Source: Nostoc sp. TCL240-02
Lineage (GTDB): Bacteria > Cyanobacteriota > Cyanobacteriia > Cyanobacteriales > Nostocaceae
Direction of reading: 5' to 3'
Length of the DNA: 64,000 nucleotides
Assembly: GCF_013343235.1 (NCBI RefSeq)
Contig: NZ_CP040094.1
Coordinates: 1,240,501 to 1,304,500 of the forward strand
In this document: one piece after another, positions 44,811 through 53,335 of the stretch
How the letters are laid out: each line of letters opens with the position of its first letter
Numbering within the stretch: position 1 is the first letter of the stretch
Notes under the pieces: model-generated
Told to the model about the DNA's origin: nothing
The model's database searches: none
What the model saw: only the letters and a program-made list of their open reading frames with translations
Position numbers and translations under genes: made by a program

Positions 44811-44912
44811 AAAAGTGCGATCGCTCACCCTTCTGGCTGTAGCAGATCAATTGGCAACAATTGGCACGCTCACTATTACTTTCAACGGCAACTTTTTAGC
44901 ATTAGCCGTGAG
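44811..44912 (+). pseudogene. Remnant of a second isiC-like hydrolase gene
   Basis: These 102 bases align with 41446-41547 of the hydrolase gene at about 85 percent identity with a 2-base deletion, for example CTCACTATTACTTTCAACGG and TCTGGCTGTAGC. They correspond to codons about 88-121. The rest of the copy is absent. It shows that the isi island once held a duplicate of this gene, now almost fully deleted. Confidence 0.82.
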
Positions 44913-44916
44913 AAGT

Positions 44917-44960
44917 CCGCACAGGCAGATTTTCATGAAATCTACCTGTGGGGTTTTGTT
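44917..44960. terminator. Bidirectional terminator-like hairpin
   Basis: CACAGGCAGATTTTCATG and its complement CATGAAATCTACCTGTG pair over about 17 bases with one mismatch, followed by GGGGTTTTGTTT. It lies between the hydrolase remnant and the converging trhO gene. Confidence 0.65.
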
Positions 44961-44999
44961 TGTATAGCCGCAATTTCCTTTAGCCTTTTTGGGTTAGGG

Positions 45000-45917
45000 T
45001 TAGCTTATATCCCGATTTTTGGAATTAGCAACTTGGGTTTGGTAGTGCCGCCATTTTTCCTGTTGATGCGCTCTTTTCTCCTCGGTGAGGCTATCAAAAC
45101 AATAGGCACAGGAGATACCCTGCTCATATTTTGGAGATATTTTATCTTCTTCAGAAATTGGATACCCACAACAGAAGCACAACTCATAACTTCCTTCCTG
45201 TAACCCATGACTGACAGCTACTCGTTCGTCAAAGACAAAACATTCACCTTGCCATAAACTTTCTTGTGCCGGAACTTCTTCCAGATACTTGAGAATGCCG
45301 CCTTTGAGATGATAAACTTCTGCAAAACCTTGGGCAAGCATGAAAGATGAAGCCTTTTCACAGCGAATGCCACCTGTACAAAACAGGGCAACCTTTTTGT
45401 GTTTAGTTGGGTCGAGGTTGTGTACCACATAATCGGGAAATTCTCGGAATGATCCCGTTTGGGGATTTTCTGCTCCTTGAAAAGTACCAATATTCACCTC
45501 ATAATCATTGCGGGTGTCAATCACAGTTACTTCTGGATCGCAAATCAAATCATTCCATGCTTGGGGACTTACATAAGTGCCAACTTTCTCAGTTGGATCA
45601 ATTTCAGGCAACCCCAAAGTGACAATTTCTGACTTCAAGCGCACCTTCATCCGCTCAAAAGGTGGAGTTTCAGTATGGGACTCTTTGTATTCGAGGTCTG
45701 CTAAACGGGGGTCACTACGCAGAAACCAGAGAACAGAGTCAATCGCCTGACGCGAACCCGCAATTGTACCGTTAATGCCTTCTTGTGCCAACAAAATTGT
45801 CCCCTTGACACCTTGCCTTTGACAGTAAGACAGTAGAGGATCTCGTTTCTCGGCAAAATCTGGTAGCTTGACAAATTTATACAATGCTGCAATAATTTGA
45901 ATGTTTTCCGGTTTCAT
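45000..45917 (-). CDS. trhO: tRNA uridine(34) hydroxylase TrhO (rhodanese family)
   Basis: A 305-residue rhodanese-type protein that hydroxylates U34 in some tRNAs as a first step to 5-oxyacetyluridine-type modification. It has an N-terminal acylphosphatase-like half ([35 protein letters not shown]) and a central rhodanese domain with catalytic Cys in [18 protein letters not shown]. The C-terminal zinc-like Cys region is [11 protein letters not shown] and [12 protein letters not shown]. Family length and motifs fit. It ends near the tail-to-tail terminator at 44917 and is transcribed away from the tRNA. Confidence 0.92.
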   Translation of the reverse strand: MKPENIQIIAALYKFVKLPDFAEKRDPLLSYCQRQGVKGTILLAQEGINGTIAGSRQAIDSVLWFLRSDPRLADLEYKESHTETPPFERMKVRLKSEIVTLGLPEIDPTEKVGTYVSPQAWNDLICDPEVTVIDTRNDYEVNIGTFQGAENPQTGSFREFPDYVVHNLDPTKHKKVALFCTGGIRCEKASSFMLAQGFAEVYHLKGGILKYLEEVPAQESLWQGECFVFDERVAVSHGLQEGSYELCFCCGYPISEEDKISPKYEQGISCAYCFDSLTEEKRAHQQEKWRHYQTQVANSKNRDIS

Positions 45918-45989
45918 CCTTTTAGTAACAAAATAATATAAATTACAATAACAACGTCAAACAAACATTGCGTGCTATTTTAATTTTAT

Positions 45990-46062
45990 GGGGGTTTAGC
46001 TCAGTTGGTAGAGCGCCTGCTTTGCAAGCAGGATGTCAGCGGTTCGAGTCCGCTAACCTCCA
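45990..46062 (+). tRNA. tRNA-Ala (anticodon TGC)
   Basis: The 73-base sequence folds as a standard cloverleaf. The acceptor GGGGGTT pairs with AACCTCC, including the G3-U70 pair that marks alanine tRNAs. The D-arm is GCTCAGTTGGTAGAGC, the anticodon stem CCTGC/GCAGG encloses loop TTTGCAA, and the T-arm contains GGTTCGAGTCC. The 3' CCA is not fully encoded (only the discriminator A follows). Confidence 0.97.
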
Positions 46063-46712
46063 TTGAATATAATTTATCTCAAGTGCGATCGCTAGTAATA
46101 CCTAAATAAAACACACCTCAATCAAAATCCCTTAATCTAGTACAGAATGAGGTTTGGCAATTATTAGGCAAAAGTTAAGAGATAGGTAAGTTAGTATTGC
46201 ATCCAATTGCCTGATCTTCAAAGCTGTACTTAGGTGATTCCCGTTAATAAATATACCGCCACAGTTGGTTGAGCGATGCGATGCACTGAGCCTGTCGAAG
46301 TGTCGAAACCAACTAAGAAATCGAGAGTTGAGCGTTCGCGTAGCGTCTTGCAGAGAAGTCGAAACTTGTCAACCTGGGTATGTTCTTTGTCAGAAATCAC
46401 CTTAGTAAAAAAAATCTCTAGATAATGAAGTCAACTGTTACCGGAGAGAACTTAGGTAATTTTGAGCGTTCAAAATTTGCGGTTGAATTTGTTAGGACTG
46501 GCAACAGCCTTAACTAAATATTTCGCAACAATATTTCTGTTCTGGAGTTAGAATTCACATTCCACACTTCAATCGGTAGTATTAACACTTGATTTACTGG
46601 TTAAAAAAAGTGGAAAGATGGGACGATAAAGAGTTGCTACAATAAACGTCTTAGTTGGTATCATCCAGAGCCACTCAATCCAAGTTTGACTTATATACTT
46701 TTAGGGGGTTGT
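46063..46712. other. Intergenic region with dispersed repeats
   Basis: About 650 bases after the tRNA with no convincing gene. It carries two pieces of the Nostoc repeat families: GCACTGAGCCTGTCGAAGTG (46281) and GAGCGTTCGCGTAGCGTCTT (46331). The last 30 bases hold the AGGGGG ribosome site for the next gene. Confidence 0.45.
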
Positions 46713-47159
46713 TTGAAAAAGCGTCCATTAGGGTTAGTAGCAATTGTTGTCTACAAATCATTTACTGCCTTGCTACTTATGGTTACTTCCATTGCTTTAT
46801 TATTGACATTAAAAAATTATCAAACTCTAGAGGCTTTCTCAGACAATTATGTTTTAGAAGGTAAATCGATAATTATTGATTGGATTTTAAAGAAAATTAT
46901 CAACTTAAATCCTAGAACTTTGGCATTTAGCGGCATTGGAGCAGGAGTTTATGCTATTGTTACTACTATTGAAGCTGTTGGTTTATGGTACGAGAAGCGT
47001 TGGGCCCATGTCTTGGTATTGGGACTTGTCGGTATCAGTATTCCACCAGAAGTTTATGAATTAATTCGGGGAATATCTCTTATAAAAACATTCATCTTTT
47101 TGTTAAATCTAGCTGTATTTGGATATTTACTCCAAAATTTTCCTAAACATCCAAAGTAA
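46713..47159 (+). CDS. DUF2127 membrane protein
   Basis: About 148 residues with four hydrophobic segments, recognisable as DUF2127 from IVVYKSFTALLLMVTSIALL, IGAGVYAIVTTIEAVGLWYE and RWAHVLVLGLVGISIPPEVY. The function of the family is unknown. No ATG is available. TTG at 46713 lies five bases after AGGGGG and gives MKKRPLGLVAIVVYK, a natural start with a basic N-terminus; the earlier TTG at 46686 lacks a ribosome site. Confidence 0.85.
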   Translation: MKKRPLGLVAIVVYKSFTALLLMVTSIALLLTLKNYQTLEAFSDNYVLEGKSIIIDWILKKIINLNPRTLAFSGIGAGVYAIVTTIEAVGLWYEKRWAHVLVLGLVGISIPPEVYELIRGISLIKTFIFLLNLAVFGYLLQNFPKHPK

Positions 47160-47290
47160 TTTTTTATTCGATACTTAGGATCTATCTTTGCAGAGTTTCT
47201 TAGTGCTGAGTCTTGATTAAGAAGTAGTACTTATAAATCTTTTCACTCAGTACGTTGTACAATCGCTAAAAACACAATCTGGAGAGCGAC

Positions 47291-48706
47291 TTGCCTAGAT
47301 CGATTCAGTCTACTCAACCACCACTGAAATTTATTACTCAACGATTTAATCCGTTGGTACTCCAGATTGTTCGGTGGTTACTGCCGATCGCACTACGGTT
47401 TCGTACTCGCCCTTGGCTAACGGCTGGGATTGTCGATATAGAAGCCAAGAATGTTGAGGTATTAGCTGAACTTTATCAACAATTCCAGGCTGGGAAAATT
47501 CGCTTTTTGTTAGCATTCCGTCACCCAGAGGTGGAAGATCCTCTGTGTATGCTGTATTTGCTTTCCCGCATTGTGCCACGGGTTGCCCGTGAGAAAGGTA
47601 TTTTACTGCAATCCCTTGTTCACAGTTATTTTCTCTATGACCGGGGTATGACGGTTTGGGCTGGAAATTGGCTAGGTTGGTTATTTTCACGGGTGGGAGG
47701 TGTGCCGGTTCATCGCGGTAGACGGCTAGATCGGCAAGCGATCCAAACTGCACGGGAGTTATTTGCTAATGGCGAACTACCGATCGCAGTAGCACCAGAA
47801 GGTGGTACTAATGGTCATAGTGGTATTGTTAGCCCACTGGAACCAGGCGTTGCTCAAATGGGGTTCTGGTGTGTAGAAGATTTACAAAAAGCCAATCGCA
47901 CTGAAACTGTGATTATTGTGCCGATCGCTATCCAGTATCGCTACGTCGAGCCACCTTGGTCTAAACTGGATTGGCTCTTAAGTAAGTTGGAAGCTGATAG
48001 CGGCTTGGCAGTTAAGGAAATTGATCGGGGCACTCAAGCAGAGATTTACTATCAACGCCTCTGTAGATTGGCTGAATATCTCATTACTGAGATGGAAGAA
48101 TTTTATCGTCGCTTTTATCATCAAGACATCCCAAAAACCAGCTCAACTGATGAATCTGCTAGTCCGAATCAGGTATTAATTGTCCGACTTGATCGCTTGC
48201 TGGATAAGGCTTTAAAAGTTACTGAGCAGTATTTTGGAGTTCAAGCACAGGGTAATTTTATTGACCGTTGTCGCCGCTTGGAAGAGGCTGGCTGGAATTA
48301 CATTTACCGGGAAGATTTGCCAGATATCAATGCTTTACCACCCTTTAAACGCGGTTTGGCAGACTGGGTTGCTGAGGAAGCAGACTTGCGAATGCGACAC
48401 ATGCGGATAGTGGAAAGTTTTGTTGCAGTCACAGCTACTTATATTCAAGAAAAACCGACAGCAGAAAGGTTTGCAGAAACAGCGTTACTTGTATTCGATA
48501 TGCTTTCTCGAATTCAAGATACAACACTTCCAGGGCGACCTCGCTTAGGTTTGCGCCAGGCACATATCACTGTGGGAGAGCCAATTTCAGTTACTGACCG
48601 CTTTCGGAATTCTCAGGGCGATCGCTATGCAGCTAGACAAGGTGTAAGCGATTTGACAAAAGATTTGCAAATTGCTTTAGAGAAGATGATTAAGTGCGGC
48701 TCGTAA
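47291..48706 (+). CDS. PlsC-like 1-acylglycerol-phosphate acyltransferase
   Basis: A 471-residue protein with an acyltransferase domain: the HX4D motif in LLAFRHPEVEDPLCMLYLL (about residue 79), the VPVHRGRRLDRQAIQTAREL block and the AVAPEGGTNGHSGIVSPLEP block. These match PlsC enzymes that acylate lysophosphatidate or related lipids. The remaining 250 residues are helical with no named domain, so it is longer than simple PlsC. The start is TTG 47291, placed seven bases after GGAGAG; no ATG is near. Confidence 0.85.
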   Translation: MPRSIQSTQPPLKFITQRFNPLVLQIVRWLLPIALRFRTRPWLTAGIVDIEAKNVEVLAELYQQFQAGKIRFLLAFRHPEVEDPLCMLYLLSRIVPRVAREKGILLQSLVHSYFLYDRGMTVWAGNWLGWLFSRVGGVPVHRGRRLDRQAIQTARELFANGELPIAVAPEGGTNGHSGIVSPLEPGVAQMGFWCVEDLQKANRTETVIIVPIAIQYRYVEPPWSKLDWLLSKLEADSGLAVKEIDRGTQAEIYYQRLCRLAEYLITEMEEFYRRFYHQDIPKTSSTDESASPNQVLIVRLDRLLDKALKVTEQYFGVQAQGNFIDRCRRLEEAGWNYIYREDLPDINALPPFKRGLADWVAEEADLRMRHMRIVESFVAVTATYIQEKPTAERFAETALLVFDMLSRIQDTTLPGRPRLGLRQAHITVGEPISVTDRFRNSQGDRYAARQGVSDLTKDLQIALEKMIKCGS

Positions 48707-48880
48707 GATTTTGGTTTGGGTATGGGCTGTTTTCCGTCGAAAAACTACCTTTGATCCTGGTTGTGTCAACAAGGATTTTCTGATCGCCTGTTGACATCAA
48801 TGAGAGAATCTCCGCGGACTAATGGAAAATAGAGGTTTTGAAACCCACGGAGGCGGGTTTTGTCTTTATAGCTGAGGTTT
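48707..48880. repeat. Spacer with inverted CGGAG/GCGGG repeats
   Basis: The tract AATCTCCGCGGACTAATGG to ACCCACGGAGGCGGGTTTT (48807-48859), followed by a GGTTTCTAACCGCC segment, is a Nostoc dispersed repeat. It can form hairpins between converging genes and may end transcription from both sides. Confidence 0.5.
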
Positions 48881-49285
48881 CTAACCGCCTGCGCGACAAT
48901 CAACACAGTAAGACGATTCATAAGTATTAGAACGTTTACCAAATATGGTGTAGCGATTATCGCGGATTTGTTCGTAAAAGCGATCGCCTGCCCATTTCAT
49001 CCCTGGCAAGGCTCGATAAGCGTCTACAAATATACTTCCTGCTGGTAATAAGCGCCCAATTTCTTCAGCTGCGTTACTACCTTGCCAACGTCTCTGAGGT
49101 TCATTGCCATCAATTAAAATCATCCCCTGTTCGCAGTCTTGGGCTGTAATTCCCCACTGTAAAAGTGTCTGCTCATCTTGCATGGGAGCGTAGCGAAATA
49201 ACTTTCCCTTGTCTAAGGTTTCTAGTAATTGCACTAAAGTAACGCACAGATTACAATTTCCGTCGTAGATTACGTAGTAGTTCAT
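48881..49285 (-). CDS. DCC-family thiol-disulfide oxidoreductase-like protein (DUF393)
   Basis: A 134-residue protein with the DCC signature YDGNCNLCVTLVQLLETLDK at residues 8-27, where the two cysteines form a CxxC-like redox motif, and LFRYAPMQDEQTLLQWG next. The C-terminus has a further Cys pair (SSYCVDCRAGG). Family members are thioredoxin-fold-like proteins of unclear substrate. It reads toward the acyltransferase gene. Confidence 0.85.
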   Translation of the reverse strand: MNYYVIYDGNCNLCVTLVQLLETLDKGKLFRYAPMQDEQTLLQWGITAQDCEQGMILIDGNEPQRRWQGSNAAEEIGRLLPAGSIFVDAYRALPGMKWAGDRFYEQIRDNRYTIFGKRSNTYESSYCVDCRAGG

Positions 49286-49378
49286 AGAAATAATTATTCT
49301 AGCTTAGAAAACTGTAGCGATCGCTCTTGCCTGAGCTAAACAATGCGATTCACCTCAGCTAAAACAAAATTTTATTTA

Positions 49379-49500
49379 TTAAATATGTATAGTGTCATCT
49401 AGTTTAAGTTGTAGATTTGGCAATAGTTCTGAAGAAATAGTATCTCCTAAGCGATATTGTTGCTGCTGGTAGACACCGTTGCAAAGTACATTGCATTCAC
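49379..49500 (-). pseudogene. Possible C-terminal relic of a Uma2-type nuclease gene
   Basis: On the minus strand the last part of a frame reads CNGVYQQQQYRLGDTISSEL and LLPNLQLKLDDTIHI before a stop. This resembles the C-terminal beta strands of Uma2/PD-(D/E)XK-like proteins that are numerous in cyanobacteria. The front part is missing; instead the frame runs into the 42-bp tandem array. The similarity is short, so the call is tentative. Confidence 0.3.
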
Positions 49501-49668
49501 AAAGCGGGCTAGCGCATTCACAATGCAAGCGATCGCATTTACAAAGCGGGCTAGTGCATTCACAATGCAAGCGATCGCATTCACAAAGCGGGCTAGTGCA
49601 TTCATAATGCAAGCGATCGCATTTACAAAGCGGGCTAGTGCATTCACAATGCAAGCGATCGCTCTTGC
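49501..49668. repeat. Four tandem copies of a 42-bp unit with HIP1
   Basis: The unit AAAGCGGGCTAGTGCATTCA continues with CAATGCAAGCGATCGCATTTAC. It starts at 49501, 49543, 49585 and 49627; copies differ at only a few bases, and the last ends in CTCTTGCTTCGC. Since 42 is divisible by three, all frames through it stay open on both strands and give artefact proteins (CDRLHCECTSPLCK repeats). Each unit contains the HIP1 octamer. Confidence 0.9.
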
Positions 49669-49830
49669 TTCGCTAAAGTAAGTTAGCGCGAAAAATCCCA
49701 AGTATATTAGAAAACGTAAAGAGGCTTAAAGGCCTTACTAATGACCAATGACAAAGGACAAATGACAACCTTTGTTATCATGCTTTTGGAATGGTATTCG
49801 CATTGTTTTTTCGTTAAAGAGAAAATATTC

Positions 49831-50883
49831 ATGAGATACAAACTCTTGGGCAAAAGCGGATTAAGAGTCTCTGAACTCTCCTTGGGAACCATGACCTTTG
49901 GTGAAGATTGGGGTTGGGGTGCATCTGTTGACGAGAGTCGTAAAATCTTTGACACATATACAGAAGCAGGAGGAAATTTCATTGACACCGCCAACGGTTA
50001 TACCGATGGTAGCAGTGAAAAAATTGTCGGTGAGTTGATCGCAAAAGAACGAGAACGCTTTGTAGTTGCGACCAAATATTCCTTTCCCTTGCAGATGAAT
50101 AACAAAAAGGGCGATCCTAACGCCAGTGGAAACCATCGCAAGAATTTAATCCAATCTTTAGAAGGTAGCCTGAAACGGCTGAATACCGATTACATTGATT
50201 TATTTTGGTTGCACGCTTGGGATTTCACAACACCGATTGAAGAAGTTTTGCGATCGCTCGATGATGTAGTTCGTCAAGGTAAAGTACTTTACATCGGCAT
50301 TTCTGACACACCCGCATGGATTGTTTCTCAAGCAAATACCATCGCTCAATACCAAGGATGGACGCAGTTTGTCGCGCTGCAAATTGAATATAGTTTAATT
50401 CAGCGAACACCAGAACGCGATTTGCTGCCGATGGCTAAAGCCTTTGATTTAGCAGTAACACCGTGGTCGCCCTTGGGTGGTGGTGTGTTAACAGGTAAGT
50501 ATAATCAGCCTCCTCAAGCAGGCGATGAACAAGGACGATTAGCAAATGCAGCGTTAGGGACTATTTCAGAACGGAATTTAGCGATCGCTCAAGCTGTCAG
50601 TGAAGTTGCAGCAGAAATTGGACACACACCTTCACAGGTAGCATTAGCTTGGTTACTAGCTCAAAATGGTGTGATTATTCCCATAATTGGGGCACGTAAA
50701 CTAACACAGTTTCAAGATAACTTAGCTTCTTTAGATGTCACCCTCTCGCCAGAACATCTGCAACGCTTAGATGAAGTTAGTAAAATTGAACTGGGTTTTC
50801 CCCATGACTTTTTGCAAAATGATGTAATTCGCGATCGGCTTTTCGGTGGTACATTTAATACTATAGAAAACCATCGTATTTAA
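49831..50883 (+). CDS. Aldo/keto reductase
   Basis: A 350-residue NADPH-dependent oxidoreductase of the AKR superfamily. The catalytic tetrad is visible: Asp and Tyr in GGNFIDTANGYTDGSSEKIV, Lys in FVVATKYSF, and His in DLFWLHAWD. NADPH-binding segments are TPWSPLGGGVLTGKY and IIPIIGARKLTQFQDNLAS. ATG 49831 gives the usual MRYKLLGKSGLRVSELSLGT start; the earlier ATG 49741 would add 30 residues coded by a spacer repeat (ATGACCAATGACAAAGGACA). Substrate unknown. Confidence 0.92.
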   Translation: MRYKLLGKSGLRVSELSLGTMTFGEDWGWGASVDESRKIFDTYTEAGGNFIDTANGYTDGSSEKIVGELIAKERERFVVATKYSFPLQMNNKKGDPNASGNHRKNLIQSLEGSLKRLNTDYIDLFWLHAWDFTTPIEEVLRSLDDVVRQGKVLYIGISDTPAWIVSQANTIAQYQGWTQFVALQIEYSLIQRTPERDLLPMAKAFDLAVTPWSPLGGGVLTGKYNQPPQAGDEQGRLANAALGTISERNLAIAQAVSEVAAEIGHTPSQVALAWLLAQNGVIIPIIGARKLTQFQDNLASLDVTLSPEHLQRLDEVSKIELGFPHDFLQNDVIRDRLFGGTFNTIENHRI

Positions 50884-51064
50884 TATTAATTGTCATTTGA
50901 CCCTTTCTGAGTAAAAAGTCTCAATCCCAAATCTAAAATTCCAAATTGTATAAGCCATAAACAGTAACACATTCAGCCGTTAATACAATCCATCGTCAGA
51001 GAGTTTCGCACAGCCAACTAATATCTGTAAAGTTAGATTTAAAAGGCATTAACAACGTAGACCC

Positions 51065-51643
51065 ATGAGCGACAACAGCATTACATCACGTCTGTACCCT
51101 ACTCGCATTGACATTCCTGCTGAAGCGCGAGTGCAAATCGTGGTACTTCTCAACCAAAGCTTGGCAGCTACTTCGGATCTGAAAACCCAAGCAAAGCAAG
51201 CCCACTGGAATGTTAAAGGAACTGACTTCTACCAGTTACACCTATTATTTGATGAACTGGCTGGGGAATTGGAAGAGTATATCGATTTGGTAGCTGAACG
51301 CATTACAGCTTTAGGCGGATACGCTTTTGGAACAGCCCGCGCCGCAGCTAGTAATTCAATTCTGCCAGAATATGCCTTAGATATTTTGGATGGTAAAGAC
51401 CATGTGACAGCCTTAGCAGATCGTTATGCCATCTATGCCAAACATCTTAGAGACGCGATCGCTAAAACTGATGAATTAGACGACCTCGATACCGCCGATC
51501 TTTACACCGAAATCTCCCGCGCCATTGACAAACGCCTCTGGTTCTTAGAAGCTCATCTGCAAATTGCAGAAATTAAGGAAGAGAATGGCAATGCTAAAGC
51601 AGGTACTACTAAAACTCAAAAGATCCCTGCTGGTGTAAAATAA
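51065..51643 (+). CDS. dps: Dps-family ferritin-like protein
   Basis: A 192-residue Dps (DNA-binding protein from starved cells). The ferroxidase site motifs are in QAKQAHWNVKGTDFYQLHLL and FDELAGELEEYIDLVAERIT. It should assemble as a 12-mer, oxidise Fe2+ with peroxide and store iron, protecting the cell in oxidative stress. The basic C-terminal tail (GNAKAGTTKTQKIPAGVK) could bind DNA. Its presence downstream of the isi island on the same chromosome stretch is notable but there is no operon link. Confidence 0.93.
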   Translation: MSDNSITSRLYPTRIDIPAEARVQIVVLLNQSLAATSDLKTQAKQAHWNVKGTDFYQLHLLFDELAGELEEYIDLVAERITALGGYAFGTARAAASNSILPEYALDILDGKDHVTALADRYAIYAKHLRDAIAKTDELDDLDTADLYTEISRAIDKRLWFLEAHLQIAEIKEENGNAKAGTTKTQKIPAGVK

Positions 51644-51989
51644 GCACTTCTGAGAAAAGTAGTCTTTCTTAAATCTAATAGTATCTTTTTGGTAAGTACG
51701 TCACTTTTAAGTGCGTACTTTTCATTTATATGTATATACTTTACTATTGAAATAGTTCAAAACGAAGTCAAGAAATACCAAATATCTTCTACGAGTTCTC
51801 CATCAAAATCAATACTTCAACTTGAAGAAGTTATTAGGTTAGTGAAAAAATATGCTAATTGCATTTTGATTTCAAACTCTACCAATTTTAGATTTTTCCT
51901 GTAATCCAAAAGACACTCCGCTATCTAAAATCTAAAATCCAAAATTGAGCGCTTCCTAACTAAATACTCATTAACAAAGAGGTAAATTT
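51644..51989. other. Intergenic region, no gene recognised
   Basis: About 345 bases with weak AT-rich composition. The frame 51689-51904 has no ribosome site and no recognisable motif, so it is not called. The tandem ATCTAAAATCTAAAATCCAAAA near 51924-51945 is a common spacer repeat. AAGAGGTAAATTT supplies the ribosome site of the pirin gene. Confidence 0.4.
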
Positions 51990-52706
51990 ATGTCTCAAAA
52001 TACAATTACCCACTTAATTCACGATCGCAATGCCCGTGGTCACGCGAAAATGGGCTGGCTCGATAGCTATCACACATTTTCTTTCGGTAGTTTTTACGAT
52101 CCCAACCGGATGGGATTTCGTTCTCTGCGCGTAATTAACGACGATCGCATCGCCCCTGGTGCTGGATTCCCTACCCACAGTCATCGTGATATGGAAATCC
52201 TCACTTATGTCTTAGAAGGTGCTGTAGAGCATAAAGACAGCTTGGGTACTGGTTCGGTAATTCGCCCCGGTGATGCCCAAATTATGAGCGCTGGAACTGG
52301 AATCAGCCACAGTGAATTTAATCCCTCACCAACTGAACCACTCCATTTACTACAAATCTGGATTCTTCCCGATCGAGAAGGAATAACGCCAAGATACGAA
52401 CAAAAAGCTTTTCCTCTTGAAGAAAAGCGCGGTAAACTCCGCTTAATTGCTTCTAAAGATGGGCGCGATGGTGCTGTGACAATTCACCAAGATGTTGATT
52501 TATACACATCTGTTTTAGAGGATGGTGATGTTGTTAATCATCAAGTCAAACCCGATCGCTATGCCTGGTTACAAGTAGCCAAAGGTATAGTCAACTTAAA
52601 TGGTGAAGAACTCAGAGCCGGTGATGGCGTACAAATCAACGGCGAAGAACAGCTAGAAATTAGCACCAACATCGGCGGCGAAATCTTGCTTTTCGATTTA
52701 GGCTAA
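51990..52706 (+). CDS. Pirin-family cupin protein
   Basis: A 238-residue bicupin protein. The N-terminal cupin has the metal site in [20 protein letters not shown] (two His and Glu) and a further His in EHKDSLGTG. The opening [20 protein letters not shown] is typical of bacterial pirins such as YhhW. Some members are quercetin dioxygenases; others act as redox sensors. The strong terminator at 52724 follows its stop. Confidence 0.93.
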   Translation: MSQNTITHLIHDRNARGHAKMGWLDSYHTFSFGSFYDPNRMGFRSLRVINDDRIAPGAGFPTHSHRDMEILTYVLEGAVEHKDSLGTGSVIRPGDAQIMSAGTGISHSEFNPSPTEPLHLLQIWILPDREGITPRYEQKAFPLEEKRGKLRLIASKDGRDGAVTIHQDVDLYTSVLEDGDVVNHQVKPDRYAWLQVAKGIVNLNGEELRAGDGVQINGEEQLEISTNIGGEILLFDLG

Positions 52707-52723
52707 TATCTCCTTTATCTGCT

Positions 52724-52749
52724 AAAAGGCTCATTTCGATGAGCCTTTT
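52724..52749 (+). terminator. Rho-independent terminator
   Basis: AAAAGGCTCAT and its exact complement ATGAGCCTTTT enclose a TTCG tetraloop, with the T-run built into the 3' arm. It lies 18 bases after the pirin stop codon. Confidence 0.85.
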
Positions 52750-53335
52750 ACTCAGAATATTACATTTACAAATACAGCATGTTTGCGGCTTCCGTGAAGG
52801 CAAAGAAAATCACTGGAAATGCCAGCAGAATGTCTCAGAGCGCTTAGTGCAAATCCAGATTCTTTAGTTTAGGATGTGCTTTGGGGTGAATTATGGCGAT
52901 CGCAATCTCCCACAACCAAGCCACAAGTCTAAAAAACTGCTGAACGAGTATTAAAGACTCATTAATGGAGTTCAAAGACCCTTTAATGAAGCTCAAAGAC
53001 TCATTAATGGAGTTCAGAACCTCTTTAATGAGTATCAAAGCCTCTTTAATGGAGTTCAAAGCCTCTTTAATGGAGTTCAAAGCCTCTTTAATGGAGTTCA
53101 AAGCCTCTTTAATGAAGCTCAAAGACTCATTAATGGAGTTCAGAACCTCTTTAATCAGTATCAAAGCCTCATTAATGGAGTTCAAAGACTCGTGGATAAA
53201 TCAACTTAACGCGAAATAGGCGATCGCTCATACAAATTTTTAAAGATAGGCGATCGCTGCCAACCTGAAAAGCCAAATTAAATTCTGACTTTATTAATTA
53301 CGAACTACGAACTTGTACTGAGCAAAGCCGAAGTA
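52750..53335. other. Intergenic region with 21-bp tandem array
   Basis: Besides the tandem array described separately, the region holds two adjacent HIP1 sites (53220-53258) and TTCGTAATTACGAATTACG-type inverted repeats just before the CHAT gene's end, which may form its terminator. The composite repeat at 53308-53335 contains ACTTGTACTGAGCAAAGCCG, related to the SDR family seen elsewhere in the window. Confidence 0.55.
52962..53192. repeat. Eleven tandem 21-bp units; heptad-coding on the minus strand
   Basis: The unit TTAATGGAGTTCAAAGCCTC plus T repeats eleven times with small changes, and a partial copy precedes it near 52944. Units 2-4 recur as units 8-10, so a six-unit block was duplicated. 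On the minus strand the array gives a frame (53185 down to 52844) of seven-residue units LNSIKEA, a heptad pattern that would form a coiled coil and ends after HPKAHPKLKNLDLH. The plus strand is also open. Whether either is translated is uncertain; no ribosome site is seen before ATG 53185. Confidence 0.85.

Noticed and set aside
49501-49668. CRISPR array
   Set aside because: Units are contiguous near-identical 42-mers with no unique spacers, and no cas genes are present.
49379-49701. Cys-rich or Ala-rich repetitive proteins on both strands of the 42-bp array
   Set aside because: The unit length is a multiple of three, so frames stay open automatically; no start signal and implausible composition.
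51689-51904. 71-codon frame between dps and the pirin gene
   Set aside because: No ribosome site and no recognisable motif; could be revisited if transcribed and translated.
52962-53192. CRISPR array
   Set aside because: 21-bp units follow each other directly with no spacers.
52965-53219. Plus-strand heptad-like frame over the 21-bp array
   Set aside because: Mirror of the minus-strand frame produced by the same periodicity; no ribosome site.
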